DNA of 64,000 nt, taken from contig VZRZ01002225.1 in the NCBI GenBank assembly GCA_013398175.1, positions 265,033-329,032 of the forward strand. Reading direction: 5' to 3'. The notes under the pieces were generated by a model that made no database searches, was not told the DNA's origin, and saw nothing but the letters and a program-made list of their open reading frames with translations. The DNA comes from Climacteris rufus (Eukaryota; Chordata; Aves; Passeriformes; Climacteridae). Shown here one piece after another: positions 12,441-26,105 of this stretch. The stretch's first letter is position 1; every line of letters starts with the position of its first letter. The position numbers were made by a program, and so were the translations under genes.

Positions 12441-14637
12441 TTTTATTACATTGTACCATACCATAACTATCAAGAGGCAATAGGTAAAATGGCATGTGAT
12501 TTAAAATTGCTGCAGAGAAACCAATGCAATATCTACAACCTGAAAACCAATTAGCCAGTGATTCCAAACCAGGAAGCCATCATCATTTGCTGTTAAGTCC
12601 TCAACATGGATGCAACACACAGCTCTGCTCGAAAGAGATTGTTTTTCAAGTAGTTCCCTTCCTGCATCATAAGTCAGTCAGCAGTCCCACACCATCAGAA
12701 TAATTAGCCACAGCTTCCTGTTCTTCAGTGAAGATGTGCAGGCTAACAGCTTGATTTTAATTCCCTGCTGGAACAAGTAACTAATTACAACCTGCATTAA
12801 AAGTTAGCTCCAATAATTTAACAGAGTAATTCTGGAGATCTGACGGACCTCTAAATTATGTGTAAATAGATTGTTATGAATGCTTGAGAAAATTAGATTA
12901 TATATTTAAAAGCCTCCTACAGAGCAAGTCGAAGACCAACTAAGCACTTGAGTCCCTTATCACAGCAATCTCAGAGATCCCCATCACTGAGTTTAATAAT
13001 GCTAACAGTTCCCTATAGCTTCTGGCACAAATAGATTATTAGTTATCCAGACACAAATCCAACTTTCCTGAATGGAAAAGGGTCAATCACAAAAAATAAA
13101 AAAGTTATTAAACAAAATTAGGCTTTTAAAGTTTCAGACAAGAAAATTGTAATACTGCATTAGCATCTTTTTAAAAATAAAGGCATTCATCAGCATGGGA
13201 GGAACAAGATAAAAATTCTCTAGGTTTTGTCCCCCAAACTCGATACCCAGCTAACATAATAAATACCCAACACAGTGGACTGACTGCACTTGAAGTTCAT
13301 TAGTACTACTGCTTTAAAGAAATAAAGGTTTTCTTTGGTGACCAGTGTATGCCCTCTCCCTGGTCTTACAGTGTTAAAGCCTGTCTCCCAGAACAATGAG
13401 ATTGGTGGGGGGAAAGGAAAAGCAGACTACCTTACTTAATATTACTTTAAGAAGTAAAAATGGGAGGGCATTATCTAGAGGATTATCGAGAGGAAATATG
13501 TCAATTGCAAATTTCCTGCTTCAGCAGAATATTGGTCTTATTTCAGTTCACAAGTACAAGATCACACATTGTAATCTTAACATATTTAATAGAAAGATTA
13601 AAATCACTTCAAAATTCATCCTGAAGATGTAGGAAGCCTTTATACTCATGCAGCCAATGTCCACAAGATTCAAAAAGTGAGTTTCAAATAGACTGTGTGT
13701 TCCTAAAAGCCTTAAACACCTCTGTTTTCACTTATGTGGCTATGTGATAAAAGCACAGCCAAGGCAATATTGCTGTATTTCACCTCTAAATTCAATGGAA
13801 AACTTACTGTCTTCTAAACAGAAATGCACAGCATGTAACATTTCCTGAGCTTTAGCACAGAAATATTTCTATTTCTTCCCCAACTTCTTTTTCACACTTC
13901 TCCCTTGCACCTGTTCAGGCCTAGTTTCTCCTTCCTCAGTATTACAAAGACAATGCTGTGTGCCAAGGGAAATGCACTTGAGAACTCTTGGGTCCAAAAA
14001 GGCACAACCACAAGAAGCTGTTCTTTCTCAGAGCAGAGCAGGGAGCATCCCATGAGCTCTAGGGAGTCCCCACCTGCCCTGCTCTTATCACTGCCAATTC
14101 CAATGCCAATGAAAACCAGAACAGTATTTATCAGTAGTCTGTCATGAGGCACTGAGGCAGCACAGCACTCCTGAGAAGTGCTTAAAAAACCTCCAGGTAT
14201 GTGCAGAACAGCTTTGGACAGCACATGTCAGGGAAAACGCAACTTGAAAGGACTCCTGAGCAAGCACAAAGCTAAAAAATCCAGAGGGAAGAGGAAATTC
14301 TTGTCTTTTATCTCCTACACACATGAACTCTCATTTCTACTTGGGAAAGTAGTTGCATAAGCTCATGTAAGGAGAATAAGCTTCAAGTAGCATATATATC
14401 TAAATAAAATCATCTGCTTCCAGACTTTTCCCCCTAGATGTTGCAATTAAATAAAAACACTTTGCTACTGGAAGCTAGTCTAGTTGTTGTATTTATCATT
14501 GGTCACAGACTTCCTAAAAAGCTAGACTTAGGACATAGTAAACCCCACTAGACCTACTGGCTACTCTTACACATGAATTCATGTCCTGCTACCCACGGTT
14601 CTCTTGATACTGCTGAGGAAAAGGGAGAACACAGCAC
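12441..14637. other. Unique DNA, no gene supported
   Basis: The first kilobase is AT-rich, with many A/T homopolymers and no repeat family I recognise. The longest frame is 13892-14224 (-, 110 codons), overlapped by an 80-codon plus-strand frame at 13905-14147. No motif in either looks like a known protein. Confidence 0.6.
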
Positions 14638-14838
14638 CTTCTCCCAGAGGGTGGTTGTGCACTAGAACAGGCTCCCCGGGACAGTGCTCACAGCACCAAG
14701 AGTTCAAGAAGCTTTTGGACAATGCTCTCAGGCACATGGAGTAATTCTTGGGGCTGTCCTCTGCAGGGCCAGGGGTTGGAGTCAATGATCCTTATGAGTC
14801 CATTCCAGCTTTGGATATTCTATGATTCTGTGAGGTCA
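14638..14838 (+). mobile_element. CR1 LINE 3' end, sense orientation
   Basis: The stretch opens with CAGAGGGTGGTTGTGCACTAG and AACAGGCTCCCCGGGACAGT. It continues with the typical AGAGTTCAAGAAGCTTTTGG and CTCAGGCACATGGAG. It ends with GGGCCAGGGGTTGGAGTCAA, CCATTCCAGCTTTGG and the terminal ATTCTATGATTCTGTGAG. This is the standard avian CR1 3' untranslated end, 5'-truncated to about 200 bases. It carries no coding capacity. Confidence 0.93.
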
Positions 14839-16594
14839 TGGAAGCCTCAGAAAGGCAGTTGATTCTGTAACTGTTAAGAATTTGCATCCTTGAACCTAAG
14901 GATAAGCAGTTATTCCTATTCACCAAAATTATAGTCCCTAGAAACTGTTAAACCTGTTATGTGTAGCTCAAGGCCAATTGTTATGCATACAATCCAAAAT
15001 AAGATTTAGATCTCTTTCAGGCTCTTGAAAGGAGTTTATTGAAAGTCCATAGGTTATTTAGATAAAATTCACCCCAGACCACCACTCAGAAATCAGTTTT
15101 ATCACAAACCTGAACAGTAAGATTGGCTCAGATTCCTTTCTTGAAAAAACATCCACATCTAATTCAGTGTGTAAATCAGAGTGATGAAAAAGAAAATTGT
15201 CCCCTGAAAATACAGCCTATGTTATCAACTTTTACCCAGAAGTTAACCATACACCATTTCATTTCACTTCCCTCAGCTTTCTCAGTCTGTGGTTGTTGCT
15301 CAATTATCAAAACATATGAACTACCCATCACAACATCCTGTACCTCTTTAAGTCAACTCCTTCACTTTTTCCAGGACACATGCACATGCAGATCCTCATA
15401 TACACAAAAATCATCCAGACTGTTCCTGTCTTCACTTTTTACACATCAGAACATCTTTTTGTGCTATGTTCTTGTGTATTCTGGTTTTAGGCTCAGTCTG
15501 AGACTGCAGGAAACTCCCTTTCTGCATGGTTTCACCTCATACACACAACAGCTGGAGGTGGCAGAGGTTATTCCATTTAGGGTTTATAACTCCAGTTAGA
15601 GTTTGCGACTCAAGTAGTCCCAGCAGAACTTGGCACAAGCAGATTTATCAACCACCACAGTGTTCACAGGAGGGCTGGGAAATCAGGGCTAGCCATGTCA
15701 GTCCTTTCCCCTCAACAAAGAGCCCCAAGAAAATCACACTTCTCATGAATTTGCCACTAGTTTTGCACTTCCATACTGGAAAAACATCCCTGTTCTGCTT
15801 TGCTGGAATGCAGCCACTCCAGGCTACCTTGCCTCACCTGCATGTGGGTTGATTTATCCGCTTTCAACCCAGACCCATGCAGCAAACCCCAAATTCCATT
15901 CAAACAGCTTTTCTCAAACTGATGTTACTTCTTGTGTTCTTTAGAAGTGTTTGCTTTAACGTGAGGGAAAAAAAAATACAAACCTCTTAGAATGTTTTAA
16001 TAGCTATCTGTAAAGACACAGCTTCCCCTTTGCTGCCTCTTTCTCTCTGCATGGAGCAACCCTCCATGCTCACACTCTGCTGCTCCCATGTGCTGACCTT
16101 GGCATGCTCGAGTGATGGCAGTGAAAGGAGAAAGCTTTCCCTTCAGACACATGAGAAGCTGCTGCACAAAGGATGAAAAAGGCACTTGCCCTGCAACCGG
16201 TAGCACTCGGAAGATAAGGGCATGGTCAGACAGAGCTCCTAACAGTGCAGCTGATAACCCAGCTATCTGCTGCAGCTCCCAGATAATGCATGAATCTGCT
16301 CTTTCAGCCTCTCAGAAAGATATGCAGGCTCTGCTTACTGAGTTTAACACACTCCAGAAATCATTCATTCTTCTGTTTCTTTGCAGATTCTTGAATGCTC
16401 ACCAAGCCTTGGACAACAATTCGCTACCATTAGGTTATCAGCAAGCACTCCACCCCTGGCCTGCTCTCAAGATGACTGTAACATCCCTTCAGCCCAGCAA
16501 TCTTGAACAAGTTATATGAGGAACGAAGATTCTCCTTAAGGACCACAAGCATCAAATTAATATTTCCACAGCAGTGTCCCGCGACTGAGATCAT
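14839..16594. other. Unique DNA between two CR1 pieces, no gene supported
   Basis: The longest uninterrupted frame in the window made of real sequence lies here, 15123-15599 (+, 158 codons). A second lies at 16112-16519 (+, 135 codons). The first is rich in Ser, Leu, Thr, Phe and His, has no domain I can name, and overlaps another plus-strand frame at 15526-15852. I take both as chance frames. Neither has a persuasive splice context that I could establish. Confidence 0.55.
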
Positions 16595-16912
16595 CACTGC
16601 CACACCTCAAAGAGTGTGTTCAGTTTTGGGTCCCTCACTACAAGAAGGACACCGAGGTGTTAGAATGTGTCCAGATAAGGGCAACAGAGCTGGTGAAGGG
16701 TTTGGAGAACAAGTCTTTTCAGGAACAGCTGAGGGAGCTGGGGTTCTTTAGCCTGGAGAAAAGGAGGCTTAGGAGGGGACCTTGTCACTCTCTACAGCTA
16801 CCTGAAAGAAAGCTGTAGTGAGGTGAGGGTTGGCCTCTTCTTCCAGGTAACAAAGGATAGAAGAGGAATGGCCTCAAGTTGCAGCAGGGGAGGTTTAGAC
16901 TGGATGGAAAGA
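16595..16912 (+). mobile_element. CR1 LINE internal fragment, sense orientation, lacking the 3' end
   Basis: Recognisable CR1 blocks run in order: TGTTCAGTTTTGGGTCCCTC, ACAAGAAGGACACCGAGGTG, GGGCAACAGAGCTGGTGAAG, GAGGGAGCTGGGGTTCTTTA, GCCTGGAGAAAAGGAGGCTT, CTCTACAGCTACCTGAAAG, and GGCCTCAAGTTGCAGCAGGG followed by GAGGTTTAGACTGGAT. Similarity stops at about 16912, before the usual AAATTTCTTCAC block and the terminal 8-mer repeats. The copy is therefore truncated at both ends, which is unusual for CR1, whose copies normally keep the 3' end. A later deletion is the simplest reason. Confidence 0.9.
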
Positions 16913-19282
16913 CCAACTAGTGAAAGACTTGTGAACACAAGCAAGCATAATCCTATGACAAAATTGTCTTCATTGGATTAGAATACTGTATCAAGCTTTT
17001 GAGGAGAATCAAGCTACTTCACAAGAATAGATTTTATTTCACTGTTGTCTGGATTGCTACTAATATCAATATGTGAGGAAATCAATTTTGCCTCCCCACA
17101 AGGAATGATGTAATCAAAAACAGACCCTTTAAACTCTCAATCCTCTCAAACTGACTCTAATTCCTGCACAAATCAACTCTTCTCACACCTTCCAAAAAGG
17201 AACTCACCCAGTTAACTGTAAAAATTATGAAGAAAAAACCCCTCAATCCATAGAAAAATAACTACTAAAACCATTTGGTCAGGGCTAAATTGTCACAAAG
17301 CACCACCCTATCAACGCATCAAGACAACAAGCTTAGTGCAGAGAGATGCTGCTCAAGTTTGTCAACAAGACTAACAGACATCTCCAGATCTAATGCATTC
17401 CTCCTTCTTTCCCAAAACTACAGGAAATTTACACTGTAAAAAAAGCCCCCACACTCTACTCATGAGTTTCAGTAATGGATGTGATGCTCACTCCCACACT
17501 CTTCACTTTCTTGAAGACAAACTGAAAGGGATGATTATCAGCTCAGCAATTTGTTAAGCATGAGACCTAGGACTTAGAACATTTCCTACAGAACATTAAG
17601 GGAAAGTCTCCATATTCTAAAGCAAGTCTGTGGCCAGTTCACAGGGCCACAGTCATGGCCAAACAGGAAGCAAAAAGCATTGCACTGAAGCAGGCTGAGA
17701 CCCGCAAGTATCTCACCAGCAAGGGTGATGGTATTTTCCTGCATTTCCTGAACTTGTTCCAGCTATCTTAGAATATTACCTCCCTCAAAATTACACTTCA
17801 GTGTCTACTGATGCTGCACTTCCAGGCTCTGGTGCAGCCCAACAGCACTGTTAATGCCAGGGCTCCTAACTTGCCTCAGAAATAAGATGGGGGAAAGGAA
17901 ATGGAAAAACGACAGCCCAGCTCATAAAGCTCCCATTCCTGCTATCAACAAGCTAAGCCATAGTAATGACAAGCAGCAGGAGGTCTGCTGAAAGGCTGCT
18001 GTGTGTAGAAAGCTGAAGAACAGAAATAGTATCATGGGAACCCAAGCTCAGGTTGTTTCAGAGGACACTGAAAGATTCACAGAGCCAGCTTACAAGCATT
18101 TGCACATTTCAAGCCAAACACGTAACCACTTGCTGGTGAGAGTCTCGTCATTAACATAAACAAAACCATACATCGTGCACACACATATGGAATAGTTTGT
18201 GTGTTTAAGATGATTTCTGGTTTTTCTTTCAGGGAATTCAATCCTAGTTGACGCTATGGTAGGAGGTGACCTTACATAGCATCTGTGTTGCAATGCCTGC
18301 ATGTGTTGCTAGGGTGAGCTAAGGATAGGAGCTAAGCCTTGGCTCTACATTTTCTGGCTTTTTTCAGCTCATGTCAGCCCTTATTGTTATTTCCACATAG
18401 GGACAGGAAGGTGTGATTAAGAGGAAGAATACTGTTGCTTTGCTTGACTGTTTCTTGGCAGCTGGGGGGTTTTGCTACAAACCTTATCAGAGTAAACCTC
18501 TCTCATAAGCATTTTCATCTACAGAAAAAAATATGCTGCAAGTGAATTGTTGCCCAACCCCACATTACACACAGCCTCCCTGTCAGCATGGGCTTGATCC
18601 CTCTAACCTGCAGGAAACGAAGACTGAAGTTGAATCTCTTTGAAATAACCTTTTACTTCAAGTTCAAGTACTTACTGGGAAATAAAACAAACGAGCACAC
18701 TCGGGAGGACAGATGATTCACTCCCAGCTCTTACCACTACCTCATTTTACCTTTCCTGGAAACACAACCCACCCAGTAATTTTTCTTGCTTCCTTACTCT
18801 TCCTAACATCTATTCAGTTGCAGATGCCTGTGTCCCCCAGTAAGAACTGTGAGATGTATTATGAACAATTTTAAAGTCCGCAGACCACACTTGTTATTTC
18901 TGGTAGACAACAGAAAAGGTTAGCAATTAATCACTGTCTGCTCTCTGCACTTAAAAAGTGGCAATTATTGATAAATATGTTCCCACTTCAAGCACGTTAC
19001 TGAGAACTGGTGAGAAGTCTGGACTACTACAAAACCTGAAAACGTTAACTGGTCAAATAGCTTTTAAGGCCAGAATACAAATACCAGCTTCACTAATTGA
19101 AAAGATGACGTCATTGGACTGATTTATGAAAGGCACTGCTGATGTTTAGATTAGGAAAATTTACTTGAGATGGCCAAAGTAAACTCCATGGCCTTTGTTT
19201 TGGATATTTCAGTTTATGAAGCTGTCATTTAAAAGAGCCATTAGAAATAAACAGATACATGGTGATACAACCTATGGAAGAG

Positions 19283-19312
19283 GCTGGGGCGGGGGGTGGT
19301 GGTGGTGCTGGC
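19283..19312 (+). other. G-rich segment, possible G-quadruplex
   Basis: The sequence has GGGG, C, GGGGGG, then three TGG repeats and CTGG. It contains enough G runs for a two-layer quadruplex, and possibly a three-layer one if the G6 run is split. This is a structural inference only. Confidence 0.5.
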
Positions 19313-21270
19313 ATGGTTTGGTTTTAAACTCACACACAACTGGCACAGCAGTGTTTCCTCCAGGCTCCCACTCTTGTCCCCCCTCAGAAGTGAAAAGTTT
19401 CCAATACAGCTTTCTGCCTAAAATACCATTAATGATAGCAGCATATGTTGTTTACAATACAGGTCCATGCAGTGATCCAACAACTAAAAAGTAGGGAATA
19501 TTGTATATTCCCAAGAGTACCAGGCTGAAAATACTCTCCCTGAGTCAAAAATATTCCTTAGGCCCTAATTCAGGTAGTTTCCAAGATTTCAAGCTGTGGC
19601 TGAAATTATTTATAGTCAGAGCAGTGAATTAAAACATTTGTGATGCTTAGAATTATTACTGGTTTATGGACTCTAATTACAAGTAGTTTTATTTTCTTAG
19701 CAATTTTATTTTTTTACTATCCAATGTATCCATTTACTGCTTTTTCCTTGCTGAAGACTAGAAAACAAACAGGTTTTAAGGTATCCTACCCCAAAACCTT
19801 GGAGCTTTCCTTGTGCAACAACGAAAGACGTGCCCTCGTGTATATTGCAAAACAGATTGCATGGAAATAGGGACAGGAATACAGGCAACCAAGTGGCATC
19901 CATTCCCAAAAGAAACAGCAGAAACTAATCCTGAATCTGAATGCCAGACACTGACGTACACTGAACTCCATTTTTTTCTGCATTGACACAGGCCTGTTTA
20001 ACCAAACCTGTGATGTTACTGTGGAAAAGCTGCTGTCCAGCTGAATGGGAGCTGCTATAACCCACTTGTCATGCCAGTGGGTCCAAAAAATTTACTGTAA
20101 AGGACAGACAAAGTGCCAGGCTCAAGTGTTCAACACAAAGCAAGGGGAAAAAAAATTAAAAATGCCTGATTGCTCACACAGAACATGGGCTTCAGGCAGT
20201 TGCTGTTAAAGAACATCTGTACACACTTGGAACAATTATATAGTTTTGGGTGAGATTGCAACAGAAGGATAAATATCCAGAAGAATACAGGACTAAACAG
20301 AAAAGTACTAAATGTCATTGCTGCTTTGTAATAAGGGAAAAAATAAAAAGGTGTAAGGGAATAGGTAAAGCAGTTGAAGGAGTACAGCTGCTTCAATCAT
20401 TTCAGATGAAGCAGAAAGAGAAATTATTTAAATACTGATTTGTATAGATGGTACCCAAGACTCCATTAGTCACGGCCAGAGTAAAAATGAGATTAACTAG
20501 ATGCCTGATAAGTGTCACATGATTAGCTTTAACCTAGAATAATCAATTAGGCATTTAAAACCTCTGTCTTCCAGGTGTTCTACTCTTTAAAGTATGAGGT
20601 ACCTCAAAACAGTGCCATTTGTTGGTCACAAAAACATCAAATGTTTTTTGAAATTATTAGAAAAGTGTTTAATTTTGAACTTCCAAAGATGTTCACCTGT
20701 CTTTGGTGGGGGTTCTCCTCAGGGAAAAGGGAGAAGGGATATTTGTATAAGGGAAAGTTCCCACCATATTATAAATGCAATCAAAAAGCAAGCAGACCTC
20801 AAAATTCCCAGCTTTTATAACCCTTAGTAGAATTCAAATCAGCTCACAAGTAATTCCTGGGAATTTTAGATAAGTTAAGCATTAACTGCAGAGGGAAAAA
20901 CAGACTTATCCAAAAAGGATTGCTGTGTTTTCTACCCATTGATACAAGGTAGTGCAGACACTGCCCTATAACACATAAAAGTAACTCCAGTTGGCTTCAG
21001 TGGTTCACACTGAATTTTTAATCAACACAGTTATATTAATCTTTCAGTGAGCAGCTTGTAAAGGCCTAGTACAGTACAAGAAACTTCATACATGCTATTT
21101 CAAATAGACATTAAAGCAAAACAGTTTAAACAAAACCAGACAAAGCCAAGCAGAAATCCCACACAACTTCCCAAAAGCAGTCTAAGGGAGTAAAAGAAGC
21201 AACTTCAAATATATATATGTGTAAAAAAAATTAAAAAACACAAATATAAATGTCAACACTGCCCTCCCCC

Positions 21271-21344
21271 TAAAAAAAATAACCAACCAAACAAAAAAAC
21301 ATAAAACCCCCCACACAAAATAAAGGAGAACAAAACAAAAAAAT
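21271..21344 (+). repeat. A-rich, A/C-biased low-complexity tract
   Basis: Runs of A are interrupted mostly by C (AACCAACCAAACAAAAAAAC, ACCCCCCACACAAAA, CAAAACAAAAAAA). A few G and T occur, so it is low-complexity rather than a clean microsatellite. Confidence 0.7.
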
Positions 21345-22509
21345 CCCAGTGACATCTCAGAAGCCTCTCTCAGGGCCACAATAACCTCTGCTGTCTGATA
21401 AGCACTGAACTCCCAGTGCTCCTTCTGCACTGTCTCTAAACTCCAAATACAATGTGTATTTCCATTTTGCCACCTGGATTTAAGAAACTAATGAAAATTT
21501 ATGACCTTTACCATTCTCTTCAAGGCAACTAAAACAGTCCAAAAGATTTAAAGAAAGGGTTTCGTTTGCTTTCTGGATAAGGAAAGGAAAATTAATTGGG
21601 CATCTTCATTCAAGGAAAACAGTGCAATGGTATGGCTTTATTTGGAGTGACATTATCTCTATTATTTACTTTTAAAAATAGGTATTTAAAAACAGAACAC
21701 AAAATAATTGACATCTATTAGAGAAGTTTCTTATCTTGAAGAAACTGTAGTCATTTGAATTAAAAAAGCAAAATCTCACAACAAACTCCACCTCCTGATA
21801 TTTCACCTCAGTTTTGACATAAGCTGAGTAGCAGCAATGTCTTCCTGATTTTCACTTTTGCAAAAATTCCTGAAGATGGTGATATAAAACTCTAGTATTA
21901 CCTATAAAATGTTATGTTGAAATACCTTACCATAAAACCTTTCTGTAGACATTTAATAGTTTATGTCTACAACAGAAAGACAGAAGGCCTTCTCCAAGCC
22001 TACTGGGTAAATCAGCACAGCCAAGATTAAAACTTTTACTCTACTAATGCTTTGAATTTAGGAAATTCACTGTTAGAATGGGATGGTCAAAAAAACCAAA
22101 AAAAAGTCTCCTTCAGACATGCACACTCACTCCCATCAAAAAAGTGCCAAACATCATTCCATTAAACTTTCCAAAAAAACCTTTTGGAGTGAGAATATGG
22201 AAAAATTTCAGCTCTGAATTGCCTGCAAGTTCACAGCTCCTGTTTTCACATACTTCTAACAATAAAACTTCATTACATAACTGCAATGTTGTTCTTGCCA
22301 TAGGAAATCTTTCAGATGACTTCCACGTTGCATGTGGCAAGTCATGCCCTAGCTGGAGCAAACAGAGGCAGCTCCAGCAGAGCTGACAGCAAATGATAAT
22401 TGACTTCCATGTCCCTCAACGGCTTCCACAGTAACGTCACAGAAATACTGCAGTTGTGCCTGCTCCAGTTTAACAAACTTGAGCTATTTCACAAGATTTT
22501 CTTCTGCTT

Positions 22510-22532
22510 AAAAAAAAAAAAAAAAGAAAAAA
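22510..22532 (+). repeat. Poly(A) tract
   Basis: A run of A is interrupted by one G. There is no identifiable retroposon upstream. Confidence 0.9.
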
Positions 22533-22920
22533 GAATCTTAGTAGTTGGTTGACTACAACCAATACCCTAAATCACAAAGCAGTTGGTGCCAATGGACATT
22601 GTGGTACAGCTGCACCCATTTAAAAGAACAGCTGCTCAAGAAATAAAAGCACATTCTTTTCATCCAGCCACAAAACTTTCAGAAACATGAGTGACAAATC
22701 TGCCTAAGTGGATATTTATTAGCAACACTAAGGGCTCCTCCTTAGATCCCCAGTGTTTTGTTCCAGGCCCAAATCTTCTCTCAGCATAAAATTACTCATT
22801 TTTTGTGACTGTCCTGGCTTCTACGAGCAGCTGCTTTTGCCAAACATTAATAATAATTACTTGTCTTCAGATTCATCATACACTAAGTGTTGACCATACA
22901 CGTGAATGTGCTCTATAAGC

Positions 22921-22933
22921 CCCCCCCCCCCCC
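22921..22933 (+). repeat. Poly(C) run beside a small gap
   Basis: At least 13 C follow the C that ends the preceding line, then A, CCCC, A, CC. The length of this homopolymer is probably unreliable given the N bases 27 positions on. Confidence 0.85.
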
Positions 22934-22959
22934 ACCCCACCACACCTCCTATTCCCATA

Positions 22960-22963
22960 NNNN
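22960..22963. other. Four ambiguous bases (N)
   Basis: Four N interrupt the sequence just after a C-rich block. They are an assembly or consensus uncertainty, not biology. Confidence 0.99.
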
Positions 22964-24266
22964 TGCTCTTTTTGGCTGTTCCTATGCCCACCTGGAGCCC
23001 ACCCCACCAAGGCCTCTGATGCTGCAGTCTGAAAGTCCAGCTTTAGTGCAGGCATCTGGGCCTTGACAAAGGAGGAGGTTTTACTTTTTCCCATGGCCTC
23101 TGTGTCATATCCTGTTTCTCAGAGTCCTCCCATTCCCCTAAACATGACTTATCTCCGCAGCACTTCTTTCTCAGACTCCAGGCTGACCATCCTGCTGACA
23201 GTGGAGCAGCGTGGATGCCAGCTTTGCATATAATTATATAAAGACTTAAGACCATGCTCCGTTGTTTCCTGGCCTTTGGTGATTTCAAGAAATGAAAACT
23301 TGAGAATCTGAGGTTTGTGAAGTGTTTCGGAATGTGAGATAAAAGTATTATGCAGAAGTACTGTTTATATTTATTTGGTGTAACAGAATTTCGTTCAAAT
23401 AAACCTTGTAAGTGATGGAAGTAAGAAAGTATTTGTTTGCAAGACTACACTCTAAAATGACTAAAATATGTTTCCAGATCAAAAACTTACAGATGCACAA
23501 GCACAAGCCAAGACCAAATTCTGCTGTCCTTAAGCAAGCAAGATGACCCTAAAGCTACCGGAGGTCTGAGACAATCTGCAAGAGGAACAAACTAGATCTT
23601 TGACATACTGATGTATGGAAAGGGTAAAACAATCCCCCCATACAGAGGTACTTATATATGGGTCTGAGAACAGATGCTGCATCAATACCAGAACTGGGGT
23701 GAGATTTGGTGGGTTTGGTTTCTTCCTTTTGATGGTCTCTTGCCTTCCCTGGAAATAATCCAGGGAGAGCATATGCAAAATAGAATAGAACAAAAAGGAA
23801 GGAGTGCTTCTGAGAAAAACAGTACTCTCAACAGAGCTATGCATGGCTCAGGAAATGGACTGAGGGACAACTGACCCCTGCTGAGGAAAGATTTATCACT
23901 GAAGAGCTTTTTGCTTTTACAATCAACACTATTGCAGCAGGGTGGAGGAAGGCAATGCAGATTATCATATCTGCTGCATTATTTCTCAACTTTACACAAG
24001 AGATTTTAAAAAACTGCTATGGAAATGCTTTCCATTAGTGTGCAAAAACCTCTTAAGAAGGATCACAGAGCAGGGGTGAACATCTGTTAAGAAGTTCCAT
24101 CTGCTGAAGTCAGTGGTCCAATCAGCCTCTGTGCAACCTGAAGCCTTTTCCAAACATACACTTTGCCCTGCTATCCAAAACAGAAACACAAGATGTGCTC
24201 ACATTTGGCCCCAAATGAAAGGCTAGAAATTATTACGGGTTCTAGTGAATATCAGTGAAAACAATC

Positions 24267-24283
24267 TTTTTTTTTTTTTTTTT
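24267..24283 (-). repeat. Poly(T) tract, 17 T
   Basis: An uninterrupted T run. On the minus strand it is a poly(A), but no retroposon body is visible on its right-hand side. Confidence 0.9.
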
Positions 24284-26088
24284 ACAATCCTCCCCAAAAC
24301 ACCTCTCAGGAAAAAAGGCTAGAACAAAAATTGCCTCAGGGTTTACCCACAAACACACAATAAATTGTGTATAAGACTGCAAAAAACTAAGTGATCAAGT
24401 AGTCCCAGAACAGGGGAACCCAAAAGCACCACCGAGTGAAGTCCTGTAAGGGAGAAGATAAGCAGGGGAGGGGAGCACAAGTGACCAAAATCAGGGCTCA
24501 ATGCCCATTGTGAGCTCAATTCTGTTCTCAAGTATGTAGACACACATCATTCCTTTATAAAATGGACTACTGAATTTACACAGCAGCACAGCAGCAGCCA
24601 GCTTCAAGAGGTTCGCTCATAAGTTAGCCAGAATACACATACAAATTCCACGTTATACAGGGCCCTTTCTGGACTCAAGGGTGAAGGGAACAACTTATTT
24701 TCAACTATATCTGAACTGCACAGACAGCACAGACAATAGTGGCCCCATATTTTCCTGTTCTAAATTGATGCAAAAGTAAGAAGCAGCTAAATTTTTGAAG
24801 TATCTTCATACCACAAGGTACCAGAAAAGGTTTCTGAACTGCTCTTTCAACAGACATAATTATCCAGATTTGGATGTGAACCATTTCCAGATACAAAGAA
24901 AGGAGCTGACACACACTTTTTAAATTAGATGATCTGATGCAGTGCAGGTGCTGAAAAAAGAAAACAAGCAACCATACAAACTGGGCTGTCTCTAGGGCAC
25001 ACAAGTCCTTTTGCATCCTTAGATTGCCCTGGCTACTTCTCCCACCTCTTTGGGATCTCTTTCAAACAGATCCGAATTCATTTGTTACTTTTGCTATTTA
25101 AATGAACTCTATTTCCATAATGCAAATCCCACAACTTACAAGTGAAATGCTGAGAACAGAGACAGGATACATGAGTAGCATGTATACTCAGCAAAAACTA
25201 GTTACGTAACTTTATTCTACAAAAGGACTTAAAACCAGGCAGAACAAGGCAGTTAAGAAGTAAACAGTAAAATGTATAATGTATTCAACTTCATCTTACT
25301 CTTTGAGTCTGTGAACAGACATAAATTAGCAACATCACTGGCCTACATATGAAATTCTTTGTCTTCTTGGTCTTTCAACTCTAAGATAAAATTCTCTAAG
25401 TAAATTCCACATTTTAAAAAATATTTTTCTACACTACAGTTCCACATAGGTAGAACTGGGATCAGTCCTCCCTAGCAGTATGAAAAGGCCATGGACCTTT
25501 ACCATCATCCCACTTTATCCAACACGTGCTTTATAAGCAGTGGTAGCAATACCCTGATGGTTTAAAATTCCCAGTTCCAATAATACTGCATCAACACCAC
25601 ATTTGGATCAGTCCACAAGCCATTTGAAAATTTTTAGGGAAGATTTTCAAGATCTCTTTGTTACATTTACACGGGTTGTGGTTGTTTAAATTCAATCTTC
25701 AAGGCTTGGGCGCTCTGGGGACTCAGTGGAGCCTGGCACGGGGTCGCTCCTCCTGCAAGTGGCTGCCAGAGGCTTGGCTGGAGAGCAGGCAGGGAGAGCA
25801 CTCTCCCAGTCTGGGGAGAGGCAAACAGATGAAACCTGCACCCACCCATTCATGCATTTCAAGGACAACCCAGTCAGTTGCCATTTTTTGGTGTCACTTT
25901 AGAGCAGGACTGAATTTTTAATGGGTTTACCAAAATAAAAGCAAAAAAGCTATTTGTCACATTTAAGACCACCAGTGTCCCCATCTGAGACCATGTTCTC
26001 CATTATTCCGGCTATTTGACATGCTTTCTCTTTGCCCTTAGACTTTCTTTCCCTTGAATTTGCAACAGAACGAACATAAAACAGACCT

Positions 26089-26105
26089 TAAAAAAAAAAA
26101 AAAAA
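26089..26105 (+). repeat. Poly(A) tract, 17 A
   Basis: An uninterrupted A run between unique sequences, with no retroposon recognised upstream. Confidence 0.9.

Noticed and set aside
15123..15599. 158-codon plus-strand open frame
   Set aside because: It is the longest frame in real sequence, but it has no recognisable domain, a composition set by the local T/C-rich DNA, and an overlapping frame in another phase. In 64 kb of AT-rich vertebrate DNA one such frame is expected by chance.
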